Positions 36,484 to 44,749 of a DNA stretch of 64,000 bases are shown here, piece after piece. The position numbers and the translations under genes are program-made. Position 1 is the stretch's first letter. Each line of letters begins with the position of its first letter. This stretch comes from Fodinibacter sp963834965 (GTDB lineage Bacteria; Actinomycetota; Actinomycetes; Actinomycetales; Dermatophilaceae), in contig CAWIEI010000034.1 of the NCBI GenBank assembly GCA_963834965.1, forward strand, positions 186,001 to 250,000, read 5' to 3'. Below the pieces are notes generated by a model. It did no database searches and had not been told where the DNA came from. It saw only the letters and a list, made by a program, of their open reading frames with translations.

Positions 36484-38930
36484 CGCAGCGTCCAGCGGCG
36501 CACCGCGTTGGCCTGGTCGACGAGCTGTACCCGCTCATCGCGGTTGGGGGTGTAGCCGGCGAGGTCGCGGTAGGCCGCCTCGAGCCCGTCGCGCAGGGCC
36601 GGCTCGGCCGCCGGTCGCCCACCGATGAGCACCGTGGTGTCGGCGCCGTTCGACTCGACCAGCCCCAGCGCGGCACTGAGCACCTCGACGCGGAACCGCG
36701 ACCGGTCGACCGGGTCGATGGTCAGGCTCTCGATGCTGTCGAGCGCCGCGGCCAGCGAGGGCAGCCCACCACCGGACTCGGCCAGCAGCCCGGCCCGGCG
36801 CCGCCGCGCCTGGGTGAACGCCCGGCTGGTCACCGGCACCAGGTCGAGCGCTCGCACCGCCCCGGGCACGTCGCCCTTGCCGGAGCGGATCCGGGCCAGT
36901 CCGAACGCTGCCGGCGCGATGTAGTTGGCGTCGCTGCGGGCGCAGACCACGTAGAGCGCCTCGGCGACGTCGGTGTCGCCGCCGGTCTCGCAGGCGAACG
37001 CCAGGGCCAGCTTGGGCGCCAGCTCGCCGGGCACCTGCCCGTAGACGGCGTTGAACGCGCTCTGCGCCTCGGCGGTCTGCCGGCGGGCCAGGGCCACCAG
37101 CCCCGACATCCACACCGCGCGCCACTCCCACGGGTCGTCGGCCAGCAGCGCCCGCACCGCGTCGTCGACCCGCTCCAGCTGGCCGGCCTCGAGCGCGGCG
37201 TGGGCGCGGGCCAGCAGCACCTCGGCAGTGGTCGCCGGCGCACCTTCCAGGGCCGCCAGTCGCTGCACCGGGTCGTCGACGCTGACGGTGCGCAGCCACG
37301 GCATCTGCGGGTCGCTGTCGTCGGTGCGCAGCCGCGGCAGGTCCTGCCAGTCGAGCGAGTCGTCGGAGACCGTGGGCACGTCGAAGAGCAGGGATGACGT
37401 GGAGTGCTCGGCCGCGCCCTCGCGCGCGGAGGCGACGACCTCGCGCAGTACGCCGAGCAGCTGCACGCGCAGCTCGTCGGCCGAGACGAAGCGGTCGGCG
37501 GGGTCGGGGGCACAGGTCTTGAGCAGCAACCGGTAGAACGAGTCGTGCTGGCGGAACAGCGGCGTCTGGTCGACCGGCGGCAGCGAGGCGACGTAGGTGC
37601 TCTGGTAGCCGCGGAACTCCATCGCGAGCACGGTGAGGGTGCGCCCGATCGTGTAGATGTCGGAGGCCACCGAGGGCCCGACGATCGGCACCTCGGGCGC
37701 CTGATAGCCCGTCGTGCCGTAGATCGCGGAGTCGAGGTCGTCGGCGCGGCGAACCCCGCCGAGGTCGATCAGCTTGATGCCGTCGCCCACCTGGATGAGG
37801 TTGTCCGGCTTGAAGTCGCAGAACACCAGGCCGAGGTCGTGCAGGTACTGGAAGGCCGGCAGCACCTCGATGATGAACGCGATCGCCTGGTCGAGCGGCA
37901 GCGGGTCGTACCTGCCCCCCGCGGCGCGCATCCGGTCCTTGAGCAGCTCCTTGAGCGAGGTGCCGCCGACATACTCCATGACGATGTAGCCGGCGCCCTC
38001 GTGCGTCACGAAGTTGTAGATCTCGACGATCAGCGGGTGCTCGACCTGGGCCAGGAACTGCCGCTCGGCGATGGCCGCGGCCAGGGCGTCGGGGTCGCCG
38101 GAGTTGAGCAGGCCCTTGAGCACCACCCACCGGTCGGAGACGTTGCGGTCGCGGGCGGCGTAGACCCAGCCGAGCCCGCCGTGGGCGATGGCCCCGGCCA
38201 CGACGTACTGCCCCCCGACGACGTCGCCCGCCGTCAGCTTGGGCGTGAACGAGAACGGGCTGCGGCAGTTCGGGCAGAAGCCCTCGGTGCGCCCGGGCTG
38301 GCCGTCGCGCGAACGGCCCACTGCCGCACCGCAGCTCGGGCAGCTGCGGCGGTCCTCGGGCACCATCGGGTCCTTGAGCACCGCCTTGGCGGCGTCGACC
38401 GCGGGCACCGGCGGGATGGACGTCATCCCGGCGCCGAGGCGGGCGCCGCGCAAGCGGGTCGATGACGTGCCGACCCGGCGGGTGATCTTGCTGCCCCCGG
38501 CGGTCGCGCGCGCCGATCCCAGTGCGGTCGAGGCAAGCTGGTTGGAGGCGCGCGAGACGGTCGAGGGCGACTGGGCGATGCCGGCCGGTGAGGTCGCCGT
38601 CGAGACGGCGCTCGATGTCGGCCCGTTGGCTCCGCGGCCCGCCACCGCCGATGCCGTGCCGGCCGGCCCCGGGGTTCCGCACACATCGCAGTAGCCGTCG
38701 ACGATGGTGCCGGTGCAGCCGGGCTCGGCGCAGCGACCCGCGGCCCCGCCGATGGACGAGGCGATGCGGGACGACGCGCCCGGGGATGCCGTGGGGGAGG
38801 ACGCGCTGACCGACACCGTGCTGGCGGATGCCGTGGGGGCGCCGGCCGGCCCGGGCGACCCGCACACGTCGCAGTAGCCGTCGAGGATGGAGCCGGTGCA
38901 CCCCGGCTGGACGCAGGCGACGGTGCTCAT
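36480..38930 (-). CDS. pknG: PknG-like serine/threonine protein kinase with TPR region
   Basis: 816 residues from the ATG at 38928-38930 behind GGAGGAAGG. Two zinc-ribbon repeats of CxxPGCTGxIxDGYCDVCGxPG type start the protein (about 6-27 and 66-88). A rubredoxin-like CPSCG...CPNC module follows (about 195-220), then the kinase domain (about 235-490) and a TPR-like helical C-terminus (about 560-816). The catalytic loop reads FCDFKPDN, lacking the usual His-Arg before Asp as in mycobacterial PknG (non-RD); DLGG replaces DFG. It is a soluble kinase. PknG in mycobacteria senses amino acids through GlnH-GlnX and phosphorylates GarA to control glutamate metabolism. GlnH and GlnX genes lie directly upstream, so the same logic should apply. 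Confidence 0.92.
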   Translation of the reverse strand: MSTVACVQPGCTGSILDGYCDVCGSPGPAGAPTASASTVSVSASSPTASPGASSRIASSIGGAAGRCAEPGCTGTIVDGYCDVCGTPGPAGTASAVAGRGANGPTSSAVSTATSPAGIAQSPSTVSRASNQLASTALGSARATAGGSKITRRVGTSSTRLRGARLGAGMTSIPPVPAVDAAKAVLKDPMVPEDRRSCPSCGAAVGRSRDGQPGRTEGFCPNCRSPFSFTPKLTAGDVVGGQYVVAGAIAHGGLGWVYAARDRNVSDRWVVLKGLLNSGDPDALAAAIAERQFLAQVEHPLIVEIYNFVTHEGAGYIVMEYVGGTSLKELLKDRMRAAGGRYDPLPLDQAIAFIIEVLPAFQYLHDLGLVFCDFKPDNLIQVGDGIKLIDLGGVRRADDLDSAIYGTTGYQAPEVPIVGPSVASDIYTIGRTLTVLAMEFRGYQSTYVASLPPVDQTPLFRQHDSFYRLLLKTCAPDPADRFVSADELRVQLLGVLREVVASAREGAAEHSTSSLLFDVPTVSDDSLDWQDLPRLRTDDSDPQMPWLRTVSVDDPVQRLAALEGAPATTAEVLLARAHAALEAGQLERVDDAVRALLADDPWEWRAVWMSGLVALARRQTAEAQSAFNAVYGQVPGELAPKLALAFACETGGDTDVAEALYVVCARSDANYIAPAAFGLARIRSGKGDVPGAVRALDLVPVTSRAFTQARRRRAGLLAESGGGLPSLAAALDSIESLTIDPVDRSRFRVEVLSAALGLVESNGADTTVLIGGRPAAEPALRDGLEAAYRDLAGYTPNRDERVQLVDQANAVRRWTLR

Positions 38931-40144
38931 GAGGGCCTTCCTCCGGCGGGACGGGATGGCTTCGGCTGCCCGGTGGCGCTGCCCACGTACGCGACGTAGG
39001 CGGCGAGCAGGGCGCGACCGCGCACCAGGTCGACCGGCTCGCGGTCGAGTGTCTCGCTGGCCCGGCGGCGCAGCTCGGCGAGGTCGGCGTCGGCCTGGGC
39101 GGAGCGGGCGGGGGTGCGCGAGTCGCCGGCCTTGGCGGTGTACGCGCCGAGCATGAGCCGCAGCTCGTCGCGCTCGGACAGCGCCGAGGCGTACGCGTCC
39201 TGGGCCATCGTCATCGCGCGGCCCACGGCATCCAGGCGCAGCAGGTAGGCGTCGACGGCCGCAGGGTCGGTGGGCACCGGGCCCAGCGCCGACACGTCGG
39301 GCACGGCCAGCCGCGGTGCCGGGGCCACCTGGGCCACGCACCGGGCCGCGAGGTCGCGCAGCGCCGCACCGCGGGCCTCCAGCTCCGAGCGCAGCGCGCG
39401 GGCCCGGGCCTCGTCGTGCGCGTCGGCACGACGGTTGGAGGCACCGACGATGAGGTCGCGCTCGGCGCGGGCGGCGTCCTGCTCCAGCGGGCCGAGCAGG
39501 CCGCCGACGTCGGCTCCACGCTTGGCCCGGGCCAGCACGTCGGCCACTCGGTTGTCGAGCCGGTCGAGCACCGAGGCGGCGGCGGCGTGGTTCTGGGCCG
39601 GCTCGCGGTCGACGAGGTCGCGCACCCGTTCCACCGACGCGCGCAGCGAGCGCAGCCGCGCCTGCTGGTCCGCCTCCGACGGGTCGAGCCCGAGCCGCGC
39701 CCGCAGCGAGGCGGCCAGCGCGTCGGACAGCCGGCAGGCCTCCGGCATCGACACGGCCAGCGCCCCGGCCGGAACGGCGGCGGCGCCGTTACCAGCCCCG
39801 GATGCCGTGGGCCGCGCCGTCGCGTCGAGCCGCCCCCAGACCAGCGTCGACAGCCGCGCCAGCTCGGTGGCGCCGACCCGGCCCGAGTCCCAGGTGGCCA
39901 CGAGCAGGTCGTGCCGGTCGGCGACCGCCTTCCACAGCGCCATCGAGAGCAGCAGGTCGCTGGTGTAGGCGGAACTGTCGGCCGCGCCGAGGGCCGCCTC
40001 GTCGATGGCGTCGAGCTCGGCCTTGCGGGCGTCGCGCCAGGCGCCCAGCGCCTCGAGGTAGTGCAGCGCGTCCGAGGCGACCAGCGGCTGGCCGAGCCGG
40101 CCGGGGGCGGTGGGTGCCGTGGCGCCGTTCGTCGTGGAGATCAC
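38927..40144 (-). CDS. Helical cytoplasmic protein between GlnH and PknG genes
   Basis: 405 residues, overlapping glnH and pknG genes by four bases on each side. It is Ala/Arg/Glu/Leu-rich and almost wholly alpha-helical with long heptad-like stretches (for example about 155-275). No signal peptide, membrane segment or catalytic motif was found. I do not recognise a family. Its place inside a fully overlapping operon suggests that it is a scaffold or adaptor of the PknG circuit. Mycobacterial pknG operons lack an equivalent in this position as far as I know. Confidence 0.7.
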   Translation of the reverse strand: MISTTNGATAPTAPGRLGQPLVASDALHYLEALGAWRDARKAELDAIDEAALGAADSSAYTSDLLLSMALWKAVADRHDLLVATWDSGRVGATELARLSTLVWGRLDATARPTASGAGNGAAAVPAGALAVSMPEACRLSDALAASLRARLGLDPSEADQQARLRSLRASVERVRDLVDREPAQNHAAAASVLDRLDNRVADVLARAKRGADVGGLLGPLEQDAARAERDLIVGASNRRADAHDEARARALRSELEARGAALRDLAARCVAQVAPAPRLAVPDVSALGPVPTDPAAVDAYLLRLDAVGRAMTMAQDAYASALSERDELRLMLGAYTAKAGDSRTPARSAQADADLAELRRRASETLDREPVDLVRGRALLAAYVAYVGSATGQPKPSRPAGGRPS

Positions 40145-41169
40145 GAGGTCCGTCCGTAGACCGGCTGCGGCGGGGCCGGCGCCTTGCCCAGCGAGTCGGC
40201 GAGCCAGGTGTTGTAGCTCTTGGTCCAGCGCCCGTCGGCGCGCATCTGGGCGAGCACGCCGTTGACGAAGCTGGCGAAGTCCTTGTTGTCCCGGTTGACC
40301 CCCAGGCCGTACGGCTCGGCGGTGAAGGCCGGGGCCTGCACGACGTCGGCGTAGGGGTCCTGCGCCGCGAGCCCGGCGAGCACGGTGTCGTCACCGGTGA
40401 TGCCGTCGACGGCCCCCTGCTGGAACAGCACCAGGCAGCCGGTGTGGGTGTCTGCCCCGACGGCCTCGATGTCGGTGAAGGTGCGCAGCTTGTCCATGCT
40501 GGTCGACCCGTTGGGGGCGCAGACCTTCTTGCCCGCGAGATCCTCGATGCCGCGGATCGGGCCGCCGTTCTCGGCCTTCTCGCCCAGGCGCACCAGCACC
40601 TTCTGGCCCGAGCGGTAGTACTCGCTGGAGAACGCGATCTCCTTCCAGCGGTCGCAGGTGATCGTCATGTTGCGGGCCACGATGTCGACGGTGCCGTCCT
40701 TGAGCGAGGGCAGCCGCTGGGCGGCGGTGATCACCTTCAGCTCGACCTTGTTCGGGTCGCCGAAGATGGCCTGCGAGACGGCGTGCAGCATGTCGATGTC
40801 GAAGCCCTCGATCCGCCCGGTCACCGGGTTCCGCGCGCCCAGCAGCAGGGTGTCGGAGGAGACGCCGGCGATGAGCCGCCCACGCTTCTTGATCCGGTCC
40901 ATGGTGCTGCCGGCCGGCATCGCGCCGGGCGTCGGCATCGTGGCGGGGGGCGCGTACGACTGCAGGCAGTTGGCCTTCACGACGTCGTTGCTCGAGGGCG
41001 CCGGTGAGGGGGTGGTCGTGGCGCTGGGTGACGGCGCAGCCGGGGCCGGGGCCGTGTACAGGGGCGTCGGGTCGTAGGCGCCGGCGCTGGTGCAGGCACC
41101 GGTGACCAGGGTGGCGGCCACCGCGACGAGCACCGCCAGCGCGCGGGACGGGCTGGGGCGGCGGCTCAT
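40141..41169 (-). CDS. glnH: GlnH-like amino-acid-binding lipoprotein
   Basis: 342 residues from the ATG at 41167-41169. A lipoprotein signal (core ALAVLVAVAATLV, lipobox TGAC) and a Pro/Ser/Thr-rich tether lead to a type-3 periplasmic binding domain (about 85-335). Its features are RGRLIAGVSSDTLLLGARNP, GFDIDMLHAVSQAIFG, DIVARNMTITCDRW, GKKVCAPNGSTSMDKL and EPYGLGVNRDNKDFASFVN. No ABC permease or ATPase genes accompany it. As in mycobacteria, it should sense extracellular glutamate or aspartate and signal through GlnX rather than transport. Confidence 0.9.
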   Translation of the reverse strand: MSRRPSPSRALAVLVAVAATLVTGACTSAGAYDPTPLYTAPAPAAPSPSATTTPSPAPSSNDVVKANCLQSYAPPATMPTPGAMPAGSTMDRIKKRGRLIAGVSSDTLLLGARNPVTGRIEGFDIDMLHAVSQAIFGDPNKVELKVITAAQRLPSLKDGTVDIVARNMTITCDRWKEIAFSSEYYRSGQKVLVRLGEKAENGGPIRGIEDLAGKKVCAPNGSTSMDKLRTFTDIEAVGADTHTGCLVLFQQGAVDGITGDDTVLAGLAAQDPYADVVQAPAFTAEPYGLGVNRDNKDFASFVNGVLAQMRADGRWTKSYNTWLADSLGKAPAPPQPVYGRTS

Positions 41170-42584
41170 CGGTACTCCTCCAGCCGCAGCGAGACGCCCC
41201 ACCAGGCGCACAGGGCGGCGACCACCCCGGCCAGCAGGCCCAGCACCCCGGCGAACGGCAGCCACCCGCCGGTGCCGTCGAGCTGATCCGCGGTCTGCCC
41301 GCTCAGCTGGGTGAGCTGTTGATCGGAGGCCGTGTCGAACGCGGCGAAGGCGCCGTTGCCGGACTTCGCGCCGGTCCCGGTCGCCAGCGCCACGGCCTTC
41401 TCCCAGTCGCCGCCGTCATCGAGCGCCCGGATCTGCTGGTGCACGTCGGTGTAGCCCTTCCACGGCAGCTTGGCCAGGCCCTTGGATGCCGGGTTCTTCT
41501 CGAGCGCCGAGAGCGCGCCGCCGACCGCCGTGGACGAGGTCTGCCAGGCCTTCTCGAACGACGCCCCCGAGCCACGGGCGATGAGGGTCAGGCTCTCGTT
41601 GGACTTGGCGTCGAAGCCGGCGATCCGCGCCTGGGCCGTGGAGCGGGTGGCTGCATAGACCCCGTCGCGGGTGGCGTCGACGCTGCTCTTGACCGACAGC
41701 AGCCCCACCGTGCCCAGGGCCAGGGTCACCAGCACGAGCAGCGCCCCAGCGGCCAGCGGCACGTTGACGTAGCGGCGGGTGCGCCGGGCCAACCAGACCA
41801 GCGACATCCCCAGCACGACCAGGGCCAGCAGCCCGGGCAGCACGAGCCACAGGGCGGACCGCCCGGCGCGGTCGAACTCCTGGGTGACCCGGCCGTCGTT
41901 GGCCTCGCCGAGGTTGGCCAGCAGCGGCAGGGCCTCGGCGCGCAGGTCGGCACTGGCCGACTTCAGGTACTGCGCCCCGACGGGCAGGGCCTGCCGGTTG
42001 TTGGCGCGCGCCTGCTCGACCTCGCTCGTGTAGGCCACGAGCGACTGGTTGAGCGCGCCGAGCGCCGCCCCGTCGGCCGGCTGGTGCTGCGCGGCCTGCG
42101 CGATCAGCTCGGATGCCGAGGCGACCGCCTCGGTGTAGTCGGCGCGCTGGGCGGGCGGCTCGAGGCCGCCGACGAGGAAGGCGTTGGTGGCGTCGGCGTC
42201 GGCCTGCACCACGTTGGTCTGGATGGCCTGGATGCGCACGAGCTGGTCTGCGTTGGATGCCGCGCGGCTCAAGGCGCCGTCTGCCGACCGGAAGGCCTGG
42301 CCCGCCGCGAGCCCGAAGAGCAGGGCGGCCACGACGCTGACGATGCCGACCGCCCGCATCCGGCCAGGGGTGCCGGCCATCGCGGCCCGGGTCGAGGCGA
42401 CCAGGGCGTCGGCCCGACCTCGGATGCCGTCCGCCGGGGGTGCGGGCGCGGCCGGCATCCCGGGTGGCACCGAACCGGCGGGGGACATCGTGGGGGAGCC
42501 GGCCGGCTGGCCGGTCCGCGCCATCGCTGACGGGGGCGGCGGTGGGGGAGCAGTGGCTGCCGCCCGCGGCGGAGTGGGGGTCAC
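41166..42584 (-). CDS. glnX: GlnX-like transmembrane signalling protein
   Basis: 472 residues from a GTG at 42582-42584 with GGAGG before it. A Pro/Ala-rich cytoplasmic N-terminus is followed by four membrane helices (about 78-98, 248-268, 278-300, 440-462). They enclose two helical extracytoplasmic domains (about 100-245 and 302-435) similar to four-helix-bundle sensor domains. This is the architecture of mycobacterial GlnX, which transfers the GlnH ligand state across the membrane to PknG. The gene overlaps glnH by ATGA. A frame from the upstream AAA+ gene runs through this gene in another frame but is not real coding. Confidence 0.85.
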   Translation of the reverse strand: MTPTPPRAAATAPPPPPPSAMARTGQPAGSPTMSPAGSVPPGMPAAPAPPADGIRGRADALVASTRAAMAGTPGRMRAVGIVSVVAALLFGLAAGQAFRSADGALSRAASNADQLVRIQAIQTNVVQADADATNAFLVGGLEPPAQRADYTEAVASASELIAQAAQHQPADGAALGALNQSLVAYTSEVEQARANNRQALPVGAQYLKSASADLRAEALPLLANLGEANDGRVTQEFDRAGRSALWLVLPGLLALVVLGMSLVWLARRTRRYVNVPLAAGALLVLVTLALGTVGLLSVKSSVDATRDGVYAATRSTAQARIAGFDAKSNESLTLIARGSGASFEKAWQTSSTAVGGALSALEKNPASKGLAKLPWKGYTDVHQQIRALDDGGDWEKAVALATGTGAKSGNGAFAAFDTASDQQLTQLSGQTADQLDGTGGWLPFAGVLGLLAGVVAALCAWWGVSLRLEEYR

Positions 42585-42599
42585 GAGGTGCCTCCGGGG

Positions 42600-44106
42600 T
42601 CAGTGGGTCGGTCGCCGTGCGTGCGGGGACGCAGCCGCCGGGTCCCGGTCCGACGCGGCAGGAGCCGCCTCGGCTCCCTCGTCGAGGCGGCTCCTCGTCG
42701 AAGTCGCGGGCCACCAGCAAGCGGAGCTGCTCGAGGGTCGGCGCCTCCGTGTCGCGCAGCCGCCAGGCGTGGTGGCCGATCGCGGCCTCGAGGGCGTTGC
42801 GGGCGTAGCGGCCGTTGCCGAACGAGCTGCCCCGAGCGGTGCGACCGAGCACCTCGCGGAACCGCTGCTCGGCGTCCGGCTCGAGCACGTAGTCGGCGCC
42901 CTGCGCGAGGTGGCGAAGGATGTCGACGAGCTCGTCGTCGGTGTAGTCCTCGAACTCGATGGTGGTGCGGAACCGGCTCGCGAGACCGGGGTTCGCGGCG
43001 ATGAAGGCCGCCATCGGGGCAGGGTAGCCGGCCACGATGACGACGAGGTCGTCGCGCCGGTCCTCCATCTCCTTGACCAGGGTGTCGACCGCCTCCTGGC
43101 CGTACTGGTCGCCCGCCGGGCCGGTGCCGGTGAGGCTGTAGGCCTCGTCGATGAAGAGCACCCCGCCCGCCGCGGACGCGACGACCTCGGCGGTCTTGGT
43201 GGCGGTCTGGCCGAGGTAGCCGGCGACCAGCTCGGAGCGGTCGACCTCGACCAGGTGGCCACCGGACAGCAGGCCCAGCGCCTGGTAGATGCCGCCCACC
43301 AGCCGGGCCACCGTGGTCTTGCCGGTGCCCGGGTTGCCGGTGAAGACCAGGTGGCGGGTCATCGTGGGGCTCTTCAGGCCGGCATCCACCCGCAGCTTCT
43401 CGACCCGCAGCAGGGCGACCTGGCGGTGGATCTCGCGCTTGACCCGCTGCAGGCCGATCAGGGCGTCGAGCTCGGCGAGCAGGTCCTCGAGCGACCGCGG
43501 CGGGGTGGCCGGTGCCGCGGTCGGTGCCGCCGCCGCCGTCGGTGCCGCGGTCTGCGCCTCGCCGACCGGGGTCCCGACTGTGTTCTCTGCGCCGCTCACC
43601 CCGGGGATGCCGCCCATACCCGGTTGCGTGCCGCCCGTCAGCCCACCCACGAGGTCCCCGGCTGGTGTCCCCAAGGCCGGCTGCGGGCGCACGGCGGAGA
43701 GCTGGGCCGCGGCGGTGACCGAGGCGTTGCCGATGACGCGCACCGTCGGCTCGCCGAGCTCGCAGGCGGCCGCGGCCACCTCGGCCAGGGCCTGCGCGTA
43801 GGCCGCCGCCTGCGGGGACCGTTGGGCCGCCAGCGCGCCGAGGATGGCGGTCGGGGCACCCCGCCAGCGACGGCCGCGGCTGGCCGCGTCGAAGAAGTCC
43901 TGCGTGCTGGCGCCACCGGCTGCCACGCCCCAGTCGGCCGCGGCCCCCGGGGCCGACTCGGCCACCGCCGCCGCGAGCACGAGCGCCTCCTGCCGGGCCG
44001 CCGCAGCATCGGCACCGGCAGCGGTCGCCAGGCCGGCCACCGCGTCGGCCGCCTCGGTCAGGGATGCCGTGCGCGGTGGGCTGGCCGGGCCGGGGGACGG
44101 GCTCAT
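42600..44106 (-). CDS. CbbX-type AAA+ ATPase, frameshifted near its C-terminus
   Basis: The ATG at 44104-44106 overlaps the previous stop by one base. The N-terminal 200 residues are helical with a Gly/Ala/Pro linker. The AAA+ module follows (about 205-470): LDALIGLQRVKREIHRQVALLRVEKLR, Walker A GNPGTGKTT near 255, GYLGQTATKT, Walker B GGVLFIDEAYSL near 315, RFRTTIEFEDYTDDEL and FGNGRYARNALEAAI. This is the CbbX/SpoVK subfamily. After RDFDEEPP the given frame has no stop and runs 1.2 kb through glnX. In the next frame the ending AEAAPAASDRDP...RRPTH stops at 42600, just before the glnX ribosome site. One base is therefore probably missing or added near 42670-42690, inside a hairpin. It may be a sequence error or a real mutation. 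Confidence 0.85.
42660..42695. repeat. 13-bp-stem hairpin at the AAA+ frameshift
   Basis: AGGAGCCGCCTCG (42660-42672) and CGAGGCGGCTCCT (42683-42695) are perfect inverted repeats with a 10-base loop. The apparent frameshift of the AAA+ gene lies inside this structure. Confidence 0.8.
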
Positions 44107-44723
44107 CAGGCGTCCCGCCCGGCCGGCGGCTGCAGGCGGCCGAGCCCCCCGGCATCCGCACCGGTCTGGGGCGACGCCGGGCTGCCGGGCATCGGCGGCA
44201 GCGGCGCCGACCCGACGTCGAGCGCCCCACCGGTGGACGCGGCGCCGAACTTCTCCGACAGGAACCGGCCGTGCGCGACGAGGGCGTCGGCGTCGGCGCG
44301 GCACACGGCATCGAAGACCTTGTCCATCGTGGCGGCGAGCAGGTCGAGCTGGTCGATGAGCACCATGAGCGAGGACTTGCCGTTGTCGACCGGGCGGTTG
44401 TCGGCGAACTGCCGCGGGAGGCGCAGGTAGCCGCCCACCGCCTCGGGCAGGTAGTCGGTGGCGGTGGCCATCACCGAGTAGGCCTGCGGGCTGCCGGCGC
44501 CGAGGCTGGGCAGGCGGGGGATGGTGTCGCGCACGACCTGGTCGACCCGCCGCACCCGCGACGCGACCGGCGCCGGGACCGCCCCTGCGGCCACCATCGC
44601 CTCGACCCGGTCCAGCGACGCGAGCAGGTCGGCGCTGGTGGGCACGGCGGGCACGACGAAGCGGTCGCCCTGCTCGTTTTTCTGACCGCGCCCGAAGAGG
44701 CGGTCGAGGAACCCACCCGACAT
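44106..44723 (-). CDS. Cytoplasmic partner protein of TelA (unnamed family)
   Basis: 205 residues. The start MSGGFLDRLFGRG is amphipathic. The middle is helical (about 30-165) with RRVDQVVRDTIPRLPSLG and PVDNGKSSLMVLIDQLDLLAATMDKVFDAVCRAD. The tail is Pro/Gly-rich. No membrane segment or catalytic motif is seen. It follows telA by 26 bases and touches the AAA+ gene. Small helical proteins of this kind accompany TelA in actinobacteria, so an adaptor role is plausible, but I do not recognise a characterised family. Confidence 0.7.
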   Translation of the reverse strand: MSGGFLDRLFGRGQKNEQGDRFVVPAVPTSADLLASLDRVEAMVAAGAVPAPVASRVRRVDQVVRDTIPRLPSLGAGSPQAYSVMATATDYLPEAVGGYLRLPRQFADNRPVDNGKSSLMVLIDQLDLLAATMDKVFDAVCRADADALVAHGRFLSEKFGAASTGGALDVGSAPLPPMPGSPASPQTGADAGGLGRLQPPAGRDA

Positions 44724-44749
44724 GTGCTCACTATGCCTGAGCGCGTTTC

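Noticed and set aside
40141..41169. Amino acid ABC transporter
   Set aside because: Only the binding lipoprotein is present; the neighbours are glnX and pknG genes, not a permease or ATPase.
41416..42599. Read-through part of the AAA+ frame across glnX
   Set aside because: Sequence is Arg/Gly/Ala-rich shadow; the overlapping glnX frame has membrane helices and its own ribosome site. A frameshift in the ATPase explains the missing stop.
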